DNA of 64,000 nt. It comes from G963677445 sp963678275 (GTDB lineage: Bacteria > Bacteroidota > Ignavibacteria > Ignavibacteriales > Melioribacteraceae). The stretch spans positions 4,340,001 to 4,404,000 of the forward strand of contig OY782765.1 of NCBI GenBank assembly GCA_963678275.1. Direction: 5' to 3'. Shown in pieces: positions 43,428-51,361 of this stretch. The translations under genes and the position numbers were made by a program. The notes below the pieces were generated by a model. That model ran no database searches. It was not told the origin of the DNA and saw only the letters and a program-made list of their open reading frames with translations. Each line of letters begins with the position of its first letter. Positions within the stretch are counted from its first letter, which is position 1.

Positions 43428-44492
43428 TTATTTTAAGTTTTCTGTGAAAAATGATTCCAGTTTATCAAATGGGATCATATCGGTTCTGTCATATAAATCA
43501 ATATGCCGGGCGCCGGGAATAACAACAAGTTCTTTCGGCCCGGCGGCGCGTTCATAAGCGTCTTCGGTAAAATAGCGCGAATGAGCCTTTTCTCCCATTA
43601 TAAATAATATCGGTCTCGGAGAAATAGTTTCAATATAATTTAACAAAGAAAAATTCATAAATGCAAGATTACTTGTTGTAGTGAAGTTAGCCCTCGCGTT
43701 TGGATGGAAACCGCGTTTCATTCCGTAATATTCGAAAAACTCACTCGCTATGGGGTTCAATCCTTCCGGTATCGATTCGGCCGGTTCGGCGGGGAAAGCG
43801 GGAATATATTCGGGGGAGCCGTTTTCATAATCTTTCCATCGCTGTTCACAGAGTTTAGCAAGAAATTTTTCGCGCGCTTCTTTAGTCATACTATCTTTCC
43901 AGCCATAACGGGTGACACGGCTCATGTCATACATACTGGCTGTAGCGACCGCTTTTATACGCAGGTCCACCTGCGCGGCGGTTAAAGCGAAGGCGCCGCT
44001 GCCGCAAATTCCGATAGCGCCTATTTTATCCCGGTCCACAAAGGAGAGTGTTCCCAGGAAGTCAACTCCCGCGCTGAAATCCTCAACAAAAATCTCAGGC
44101 GAGGATGTATGCCGTGGTTCTCCGCCGCTTTCACCGTTAAATGATTCATCGAATGCTACAGCGACAAAACCCCTTTCAGCCATATTTTGAGCGTAAATTC
44201 CCGCTCCCTGTTCTTTTACACCGCCATAGGGCGTCCCGATAATTATCGCGGGATATTTTTTATTTTTATCAATATTTACCGCGAGATACATGTGAGCCGT
44301 TACTGTAATACCATACCTGTTTTTGTAATGCACTTTTTCAAGGGTTACTTTATCACTCAATTTAAAAGTTAAATAATCTTTTTTACCAATTTGTTTGGCG
44401 TTATCTTTTTGTCCCGATTCCGCGTATAACCGGCCCGACAAAAGAACGATTGACAGCAGAATAATTACCATATTTTTCATAATATAACTCAT
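43428..44492 (-). CDS. Exported alpha/beta hydrolase (YcjY/DLH-like)
   Basis: 354 residues with a signal peptide (about 8-24, VIILLSIVLLSGRLYAES). The hydrolase core runs AIIIGTPYGGVKEQGAGIYA, NMAERGFVAVAFDESFNGES and DKIGAIGICGSGAFALTAA. The nucleophile turn GICGSG has Cys where most have Ser, as in dienelactone-hydrolase relatives. The acid/His end is PGARHIDLYDR. The substrate is unknown. It is 29 bases from the dehydrogenase gene in one transcription unit. Confidence 0.87.
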   Translation of the reverse strand: MSYIMKNMVIILLSIVLLSGRLYAESGQKDNAKQIGKKDYLTFKLSDKVTLEKVHYKNRYGITVTAHMYLAVNIDKNKKYPAIIIGTPYGGVKEQGAGIYAQNMAERGFVAVAFDESFNGESGGEPRHTSSPEIFVEDFSAGVDFLGTLSFVDRDKIGAIGICGSGAFALTAAQVDLRIKAVATASMYDMSRVTRYGWKDSMTKEAREKFLAKLCEQRWKDYENGSPEYIPAFPAEPAESIPEGLNPIASEFFEYYGMKRGFHPNARANFTTTSNLAFMNFSLLNYIETISPRPILFIMGEKAHSRYFTEDAYERAAGPKELVVIPGARHIDLYDRTDMIPFDKLESFFTENLK

Positions 44493-44522
44493 TTCTATTT
44501 ATACATATTTTATTCAATTAAT

Positions 44523-45440
44523 TCAGGATAAACAGCAGCAGACACCCGGATAACCCGCTTTTTCGCTGGTTCTTATTAAACAGGATGAGTAATCATCTAT
44601 AATAAATTCTCCGAATGAATCTGCTTTTATATATCCGCTCCGTGGATTTTTTATACTATCAACCGAGCCTGAAATAACGGCGTGAAGATCACTTTTTTCA
44701 AATGCGAGATCACAGCCGGTCATTTCACAATCTTCCAGAACCAAACCGCTCGCGTAACAGAGAGGCTGGGTTCCGATTATTTTACACCGGATAAGTTTTA
44801 GATTTTCAGAATACCAGCCAAGATACTCACCTTTGATTACACTATCAGAAACAGTAACATTTTTTGCGTGCCAGAAAGCATCTTTTGTGTTAAGTACAGA
44901 GTTGGTTATTTCAATATTATTGACATACTGAAATGAGTACTTTCCATTTAATGTTAATTTATTCATTCGTGAATCTGAACTATTGAAAAATGGATACTCG
45001 GAAGAAATCTCTGTCTTAGTTATCACCATACCGGAAGATAACCAGCCAAACTCGGATGAGTTAATGTTACAATTTTCAATTGTTATGCTCCTGCACTCAC
45101 GCACAGCTTTTATGCCCGACAGAACGGAAGATTTAATACATATATCTTTATCATACCAGAAGGCCGCGCGGCAATCCTCTGTCATCCGGCAGTTTTCAAC
45201 CAGGGCATTTTCCACATGCCAGAAAGGATAACGAAGCCTGAAATCACAATCTGACACTGTAATATTCCCGCTTTCCTTCAGGGCTGATTCTCCATCCGCG
45301 GGACCATCAAAAACGCATCGGCTGATAATAGCGTTCCGGATGCCATAGAGCTCTCTTTCTTTATCAAAGCTTAGGTCATTTATCCGGATAATATCTGTTT
45401 CGTTCAACTTCCGGGCGCTGTTTTTGTTGTCTGCATTCAT
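44523..45440 (-). CDS. DUF3737 family beta-helix protein
   Basis: 305 residues from the ATG reading MNADNKNSARKLN; a TTG two codons upstream is better spaced from an AGGA box and may be the true start. Many short turns of the same length (ISRCVFDGPADGESALKESG, VSDCDFRLRYPFWHVENALV, CRMTEDCRAAFWYD, LNTKDAFWHAKNV) form a right-handed beta-helix as in DUF3737. There is no signal peptide. Members commonly sit with YqhD, cupin and hydrolase genes, as here. Biochemical role unknown. Confidence 0.85.
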   Translation of the reverse strand: MNADNKNSARKLNETDIIRINDLSFDKERELYGIRNAIISRCVFDGPADGESALKESGNITVSDCDFRLRYPFWHVENALVENCRMTEDCRAAFWYDKDICIKSSVLSGIKAVRECRSITIENCNINSSEFGWLSSGMVITKTEISSEYPFFNSSDSRMNKLTLNGKYSFQYVNNIEITNSVLNTKDAFWHAKNVTVSDSVIKGEYLGWYSENLKLIRCKIIGTQPLCYASGLVLEDCEMTGCDLAFEKSDLHAVISGSVDSIKNPRSGYIKADSFGEFIIDDYSSCLIRTSEKAGYPGVCCCLS

Positions 45441-45548
45441 TGTCAAATAATTAATCCTGTGTCAAAAGAAATAATTAAGCTGAATTCGGGATAAGGAGAA
45501 GAAGCATACTTTGTATGATACTTACCCCGAATTCACATCTGATAAAAA

Positions 45549-46052
45549 CTACTTTGTCGCCCCGGCATATTCTTCATCGGTTACCGCGGGGAACCATTCG
45601 GCGGGCCCGTCCTGAGTTCTGGCGCTTATTCCGAGATGAATAAAACTGCTGTTGGGCGCGGCGCCATGCCAGTGATTAACATCTGGCGGAATTTCCACTA
45701 CATCGCCCGGCTTAAGCAGACGCGCGGGTTTGCCTTTTTCCTGGTAATAACCGACTCCTTTCGTAACGAATAATAATTGTCCGCCGGGATGGGAATGCCA
45801 GTTTGTTCTCGCGCCGGCTTCAAAGATTACATTATATGCCTGTGTGTTGTATATGTTTTCCTCATCTGTCACCAGCATTTTTACCAGCACATTTCCGGTA
45901 AAAAATTGTTCGGGGGCCTTGACGCCGTCAGAAAACAGTTCATCTTTATATTGATCGTTCATTGAATTCATTTTTTCACCTTTATCTTCTTTGCACGATA
46001 ATAACATCGCTGCCATTATCGTAATAATTATTAAAATATCTTTGCGAATCAT
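45549..46052 (-). CDS. Cupin-domain lipoprotein
   Basis: 167 residues from the ATG reading MIRKDILIIITIMAAMLLSC; the lipobox LLSC gives a lipoprotein. The cupin motifs are TNWHSHPGGQLLFVTKGVGY and PGDVVEIPPDVNHWHGAAP, with three His as metal ligands. AGGAG lies within the end of the SDR gene, whose stop is one base before this ATG. Often annotated as a (R)-mandelonitrile lyase-like or quercetinase-like cupin; the real substrate is unknown. Confidence 0.88.
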   Translation of the reverse strand: MIRKDILIIITIMAAMLLSCKEDKGEKMNSMNDQYKDELFSDGVKAPEQFFTGNVLVKMLVTDEENIYNTQAYNVIFEAGARTNWHSHPGGQLLFVTKGVGYYQEKGKPARLLKPGDVVEIPPDVNHWHGAAPNSSFIHLGISARTQDGPAEWFPAVTDEEYAGATK

Positions 46053-46053
46053 C

Positions 46054-46803
46054 TTACAACTCCTGTGCTGTGGGGCGGAAGAGAACTTCATTTACATCCA
46101 TATCCTCCGGCTGGCTGATTACAAAAGCGACAGTGCGCGCAAAAGATTCCGCGGAGATCGCGAATTGTTTATAATATCCCTGGATACCGGCGGCCGAGGC
46201 TTCATGTGTTATATGTCCGGGCAGCTCAGTATCCACCGCGCCGGGTGAAATAATTGTGGTGCGAAGATTATAAGGTTTTACTTCCTGCCGCAATCCTTCC
46301 GAAATTGCCCTGACCGCATGTTTTGTAGCGCAATAAACAGTTCCGGCGGGTGTAACTTTATGACCCGCTACCGAAGAAACATTTATTATGTGTCCCGATT
46401 TCTGCTTTTTCATCTGCGGCAACACTGCGTCGATGCCATATAACACCCCTTTGATGTTCACATCTATCATATTATCCCATTCATCAACTTTGCTGCTTTC
46501 AAGGGGCGACTGCTGCATAAGTCCGGCATTATTGATCATCACATCGATTCTTCCAAAGTTATCAACAGCCGCTTCCGCCAGTTTACGAACCTGGTTTATA
46601 TCGGTAACATCGGTAGTGACAGCCAAAGCATCGCCACCTTTTTCCGTGATTTCCAGGGCAAGTTTTTCTATTCTGTCCGAACGTCTGGCGGCCAGCACAA
46701 CTTTTGCTCCTCTTTCAGAAAGATATTTAGCCGAGATTTCTCCAAACCCGCTGCTCGCGCCGGTTATTACAATTACTTTTCCTTTTATATTATTATCACT
46801 CAT
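46054..46803 (-). CDS. Short-chain dehydrogenase/reductase
   Basis: 249 residues from the ATG reading MSDNNIKGKVIVITG. Rossmann motif TGASSGFG (15-22), NNAG (91-94), and the catalytic Ser143 or 144, Tyr157 and Lys161 (YCATK). VVLAARRSDR suggests NADP(H) through the two Arg. It is the first gene of the minus-strand cluster, with GAGGAA upstream. The probable role is reduction of small carbonyl compounds together with the YqhD-like enzyme. Confidence 0.93.
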   Translation of the reverse strand: MSDNNIKGKVIVITGASSGFGEISAKYLSERGAKVVLAARRSDRIEKLALEITEKGGDALAVTTDVTDINQVRKLAEAAVDNFGRIDVMINNAGLMQQSPLESSKVDEWDNMIDVNIKGVLYGIDAVLPQMKKQKSGHIINVSSVAGHKVTPAGTVYCATKHAVRAISEGLRQEVKPYNLRTTIISPGAVDTELPGHITHEASAAGIQGYYKQFAISAESFARTVAFVISQPEDMDVNEVLFRPTAQEL

Positions 46804-46823
46804 GATATCAGTTTCCTCATGTT

Positions 46824-47054
46824 TTGTTAATATTTTCATTTTTTTTTACATCACCAAGATATATAATTGATTTCCGCTGCACTTATACAAAAGGCGGAAC
46901 TAATGATACAGATTACCATAAGCGGGAGATTGGGATTGATTTTGGACCGGGAAAAATAAGAGGTTTTGATGGAGGCGACTATGTCGCTGCTGTTTCCACT
47001 CTACACTCACTGTGTAAATATTATACACCGATTTATGAAATGTTTCGATTTTAA
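46824..47054 (+). CDS. Possible gene fragment
   Basis: A frame without a convincing start has a protein-like second half: TNDTDYHKREIGIDFGPGKI, RGFDGGDYVAAVSTLHSLCK and YYTPIYEMFRF-stop. The first half overlaps the SDR promoter region and looks like noise. It could be a 3' relic. No family recognised. Confidence 0.25.
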   Translation: MLIFSFFFTSPRYIIDFRCTYTKGGTNDTDYHKREIGIDFGPGKIRGFDGGDYVAAVSTLHSLCKYYTPIYEMFRF

Positions 47055-47227
47055 GCCGGAATCATAACCTGATTCTGGCACACATATTGAATAATAAATA
47101 TTAGTATGTAGTACAATTCCTGAAAAGGGCAGGATGAAAAACTAAAAAAGAGAAAGCTCCAATCCGGCCGGCGGGGTCTGTTTACAATTCCCGATTTCGG
47201 GAGGAAACAACATCTATTGGGGAGCAT

Positions 47228-47255
47228 AACGGGGCTTCGGCCCCGTTTTTTATTT
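47228..47255 (+). terminator. Strong terminator on the plus strand without an obvious gene before it
   Basis: AACGGGGCTTCGGCCCCGTT forms a stem with a TTCG loop, followed by TTTTATTTT. It overlaps the end of the minus-strand YciI-like gene, so it must serve a plus-strand transcript. About 100 bases upstream hold two more small hairpins (CCCGATTTCGGG; CCGGCCGG). Confidence 0.75.
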
Positions 47256-47549
47256 TAAACAAAAAGGGGCGACGGCGGTTTTCATGATTTCAATATCCTT
47301 CCATACATCTCCCGTGATATAAGGTTCTCTTTTCAGCCATTCTTCCTCCATAACTTCCTTCGAAGGGAAATCGACTGTCATTACCGAGCCGATCATTTTA
47401 CCATTTTCATCAAGAAGACCGGAAGCGTAAAGCAGACTGCCTTCATCAAACATTCTTTTCGCGTTTTCAAGATGTTTTTCCCTCACTGCCATTCTTCGTT
47501 CAAGCGCATTTTCATCTTTGCCATCTCTCGCGATTAAAACAAACTGCAT
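47250..47549 (-). CDS. YciI-like protein
   Basis: 99 residues from the ATG reading MQFVLIARDGKDENALERRM, with AAAGGA seven bases upstream. It has REKHLENAKRMFDEGSLLYA, SVMTVDFPSKEVMEEEWLKR and PYITGDVWKDIEI, the order of the YCII-related domain (ferredoxin-like fold with a His/Asp pair). The biochemical role of most members is unknown. It is divergent from the methyltransferase gene. Confidence 0.88.
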   Translation of the reverse strand: MQFVLIARDGKDENALERRMAVREKHLENAKRMFDEGSLLYASGLLDENGKMIGSVMTVDFPSKEVMEEEWLKREPYITGDVWKDIEIMKTAVAPFCLK

Positions 47550-47739
47550 AAACAAATCCTTTCTGTTTGTTAATATTATATCTAAATTAAGATTCTTATG
47601 ATATATATGCAATCACCGGAAAAAAGTTCTAATGGAAAATCAGAGTGAAAATTTTTTCATAAATTAGTATGAATCAATTTTCATTTATAGTTTTACTTTG
47701 TACTGTTGAAAAATCATTAAATAAAGGAGTGAAAAATAA

Positions 47740-48324
47740 ATGAGGAAAAAGGATTTTAACGATCCTGTTTTCGCGGCAAAATACGCGCGGAAACATGAAA
47801 AAATGTGCCGTAATTTCGCTAAAGATATTGGAAATAAACTCGCGGATCAAAATGTTAGTGAAAGCCACATACTGGATGCCGGGTGTGGTTCAGGAGTTAC
47901 ACTCATATCACTCGCGAAAAGATTCGGCGGGGTTACAGGTTATGGAATTGATCTTTCGGACTCCCTGTTGAAAATTGCGGTTGATGAATGTGATAAAATG
48001 GATTGTTCCGAAAGAATTGATTTCGTAAAAGCCGATGTGCTCGATATTCCTTTTGAAGATAATTATTTTGATGTGGTCATTAATATCAATATGGCCCACC
48101 TTGTTGATGATCCGGTTAGGATGTTACTTGAAATTAAAAGAGTCATGAAACCGGGCGGCAGCCTTTTTATCGCCGATCTGAAACGTTCCTGGCTGAGTAT
48201 TTTTGAAAATGAGATTAGAGTGGCGATGCCTGCCGAAGAAGCCGAGGCAATTATAGAAGTCAGCGGTCTTGAAGGCGGGACATTCTCCAGCGATATGCTA
48301 TGGTGGAAATATGAAAAGGTGTGA
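47740..48324 (+). CDS. SAM-dependent methyltransferase
   Basis: 194 residues. Class I methyltransferase motifs: ILDAGCGSGVTLISLAKRFG (motif I), GIDLSDSLLKIA, DFVKADVLDIPF, YFDVVININMAHLV and MKPGGSLFIADLK. AGGAG precedes the ATG by 11 bases. It resembles the ubiE/COQ5-like Methyltransf_11 group; the substrate is unknown. Confidence 0.88.
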   Translation: MRKKDFNDPVFAAKYARKHEKMCRNFAKDIGNKLADQNVSESHILDAGCGSGVTLISLAKRFGGVTGYGIDLSDSLLKIAVDECDKMDCSERIDFVKADVLDIPFEDNYFDVVININMAHLVDDPVRMLLEIKRVMKPGGSLFIADLKRSWLSIFENEIRVAMPAEEAEAIIEVSGLEGGTFSSDMLWWKYEKV

Positions 48325-48479
48325 AGGCAATTAATAATTAATAATTAATAATTCAAAAGTTTATGAGCCGGGTAATATGGAAGGGTTAGTGACGGTCTCG
48401 GGGTTGTTCATTTTTCTTTAGGGGGTGGGATTATGATTACGATTATGATTTTTGAGGATGGAGACTCTTTCGAAAATTG

Positions 48480-49280
48480 AGTTTAAAATAACTCCGCGCC
48501 TTCAGGCCGGAGATTTGCGGAAGAATCTGACAACCTCAAAGGGCTTTAGCCAAAAGGACGGGTGGCAATAAGATAATAGTATACGCATAATCTAATCCCG
48601 CTATTGTCTGAACCATGATTAAAGGATTTATGGATTGCATGATTATTTATCGGTATCTGGTTTGAAAAAATCAGAGTAGGAGTAGGATGACCGGGTTGGG
48701 TAACGGTTACCGGGTTTTTCATTTTTTTCAGGGGGACAAATATGGTGTACCTAACGGCACACTATGCATTTTTTCTTTAGTCTTTTTTACCAATATGCTG
48801 TCCCTAACGGGACAAATAATTGTTTACCAATTTTAAATTGCCCCGTTAGGGGCAAAATATTGGTAGAAAAAAATAAGAGAGAAAACAAATCAGTGTGCCG
48901 TCAGGTACACAATATTTCTTACGCAGTATAAAACCGGAAAAATATTCCACAGAGTTGACACCTGCAAACAACCAGTAGTCCCATTCGTCCTGCGAAATCG
49001 TGGGGCCGGTCTCTCCGGCTTGGGTAGTTTTTGTACGGTTAATTTTTCCCGGGTGTGGGATTAAGATTATGATGTTTGCGGTAGTCGCGATTGTTTGAAT
49101 TAGTCTGCATTTAAAATAACTCCGCGCCTTCAGGCCGGAGATTTGCGGAAGAATCAGACAACCTCAAAGGGCTTTAGCCAAAAGAACGGGTGGCAATAAG
49201 ATAATAGTATGCGCATAATCTAATCCCGTAATTGTCTGAACCATGATTAAAGGATTATAGGATTACATGATTAAAAACGA
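48480..49280 (+). repeat. ~800-bp direct duplication, copy 1
   Basis: This block and 49700-50490 are nearly identical over their length with an offset of 1215 bp. Order in both: CTCCGCGCCTTCAGGCCGG (copy 2 CACCGCGCCTTTAGGCCGG), AAAGGGCTTTAGCCAAAAGG, AACCATGATTAAAGGATT, GTAACGGTTACCG, the R2 palindrome, CACCTGCAAACAACCAGTAG, GGTCTCTCCGGCTTGG, and again the CTTCAGGCCGG piece. No intact gene inside. Confidence 0.85.
48744..48912. repeat. R2 nested palindrome, copy c
   Basis: GGTGTACCTAACGGCACAC at the left and GTGTGCCGTCAGGTACAC at the right, with TACCAATATGCTGTCCC / GCCCCGTTAGGGGC and ATATTGGTA inside. Confidence 0.85.
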
Positions 49281-49402
49281 GTATCGGGTTCTGTCTCGCA
49301 ATTGATTTTTAATATAATTTGATTAGGTTGAAATAAAAAACAATTCCTCTTTTTCATTCCAATGTTTTCGAAAAATCCAACGTAATAATTCTATCATATC
49401 CT

Positions 49403-49430
49403 GTAGAGACAAGGCATGCCTTGTCTCTAC
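49403..49430. repeat. GAGACAAGGCATGCC palindrome
   Basis: GTAGAGACAAGGCA and TGCCTTGTCTCTAC, a perfect 28-bp palindrome in the middle of the gene-free block. Confidence 0.82.
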
Positions 49431-49699
49431 GAACGGGATAAAAATATCTTTCTCTGGAAAAAAACAAGTGTCCCGTCAGGTTCACCATATAACAAACTCC
49501 GAATAATATTCGGAACCTTATTCTTTGTTTTTCAACCTTAGTAGCATAAGAAACCACCTGGCAAAACTAATCCTTATTAACCTTATTCAACCGGGCAATA
49601 TTTCCAGCAAAATCCAAATCGAAGTCGTTATCGAAATCGAATGCCGGGAAGCTGAAAAGATAACCACAAGGAACGCAGGGAAGGCGCGAAGGGCACAAA

Positions 49700-50490
49700 A
49701 AGAATAACACCGCGCCTTTAGGCCGGAGATTTGGGATAGAATCTGACAACCTCAAAGGGCTTTAGCCAAAAGGACGGGTGGCAATAAGATAATAGTATGC
49801 GCATAATCTAATCCCGCCATTGTCTGAACCATGATTAAAGGATTATAGGATTACATGATTATTCTTCGGTATCGGGTTGAAAAAATCAGAGTAGGAGTAG
49901 GATGACCGGGTTGGGTAACGGTTACCGAGTTTTTCATTTTTTTCAGGGGGACAAATATGGTGTACCTAACGGCACACTATGCATTTTTTCTTTAGTCTTT
50001 TTTACCAATATGCTGTCCCTAACGGGACAAATAATTGTTTACCAATTTTAAATTGCCCCGTTAGGGGCAAAATATTGGTAGAAAAAAATAAGAGAGAAAA
50101 CAAATCAGTGTGCCGTCAGGTACACAATATTTCTTACGCAGTATAAAACCGGAAAAATATTCCACAGAGTTGACACCTGCAAACAACCAGTAGTCACATT
50201 CGTCCTGCGAAATCGTGGGGCCGGTCTCTCCGGCTTGGATAGTTTTTGTACGGTTAAATTTTCCCGGGTGTGGGATTAAGATTATGATGTTTGCGGTAGT
50301 CGCGATTGTTTGAATTAGTCTGCATTTAAAATAACACCGCGCCTTCAAGCCGGAGATTTGTGATAGGACCTGACACCCTCAAAGGGCTTTAGCCAAAAGA
50401 GCGGGTGGCAATAAGATAATAGTATGCGCATAATCTAATCCCGTAATTGTCTGAACCATGATTAAAGGATTATAGGATTACATGATTATT
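49700..50490 (+). repeat. ~800-bp direct duplication, copy 2
   Basis: See copy 1 at 48480-49280. Differences are scattered single bases, for example in the reverse frame DEWDYWLFAGVNSV of copy 1, which reads DECDYWLF here. Confidence 0.85.
49959..50125. repeat. R2 nested palindrome, copy d
   Basis: Same sequence as copy c within the duplicated block. Confidence 0.85.
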
Positions 50491-50590
50491 CTTCGGTATC
50501 GGGTTGAAAAAATCAGAGTAGAAGTATGAGTAAGAGTATGATGAGCGGGTTGGGTGACAGCGGCGGCGGTGTTCATTATTCCCATGGGGA

Positions 50591-50790
50591 ATTACTCGGT
50601 AAGGAGTCAAATTCTACGCAAAATGGCAAAATTATTACTAATTGGCAGTAAAAATCGGCATTAGATTCCGGCCTGCCTGCCTCTGGATGGTCTTTTTGCA
50701 AAGGACGCAAAAAACCGGAATGACAAGTAATTGGTAATACCTGGGGAAAGCCAATTCCTAATTCGTAATTCCTAAGCTGGCAAAGCCAGA
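50591..50790 (-). repeat. R1 composite repeat, copy c (reverse)
   Basis: Reverse order: AAGGAGTCAAATTCTACGCA, CCGGCCTGCCTGCCTCTGG, CCTGGGGAAAGCCAATTCC, and the CTGGCAAAGCCAG hairpin at the end. Confidence 0.85.
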
Positions 50791-50983
50791 ACCAAAAAGA
50801 AATTCAAAAAAAACGTTCTCGTAATCGTCCTTGTACTCGGCTTTATTTTTCTATGGCGAATTTTTCGAGTACGATAACGAGTACCGCTTCGCTGAGTACG
50901 AGTGCGACTATTTAAATCAATTTACTCAATTCAATATTCTGCCATAAAAAGCAAGAATATTATTGTTAAGTCGCCTAATTGTT

Positions 50984-51220
50984 TCTGGCTTGCCAGTCTA
51001 TGATTAATCCGTAAGGAGTTAAATTCTACGCAAAATGGAAAAATTATTACTAATTGGCAGTAAAAAATCGGCATTAGATTCCGGCCTGCCTGCCTCTGGA
51101 TGGTCTTTTTGCAAAGGACGCAAAAAACCGGAATGACAAGTAATTGGTAACACTTGGGGAAAGTCAATTCCTAATTCGTAATTCGTAATTCCTCATTATC
51201 TCTGGCTTGCCAGTCTATGA
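50984..51220 (-). repeat. R1 composite repeat, copy d (reverse)
   Basis: TCTGGCTTGCCAGTCTATGA at both ends of the unit: left end 50984-51003, right end 51201-51220. In between are the R1 end (AAGGAGTTAAATTCTACGCA) and the CCTGCCTGCCTCTGGATGG block. The short direct repeat of the hairpin at both ends suggests the unit inserted into, or recombined at, one hairpin. Confidence 0.85.
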
Positions 51221-51361
51221 TTACGATTATGATTTTTAAAATGGCCGGAGTGAAGCAGAATGCCCTGTAATCTCAGGGGCTTTAGCCCAAAGACCGGGTT
51301 AAAAAATTCACCGGCGGAAAGAAATTCCGCCGGTAATATAAAAATTGTATTTGAACAACTG

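Noticed and set aside
50061..50348. 95-codon minus-strand frame in the duplicated block
   Set aside because: It is mostly R2 palindrome and repeat DNA. Only the short DEWDYWLF-type segment is of interest and is reported as a finding instead.
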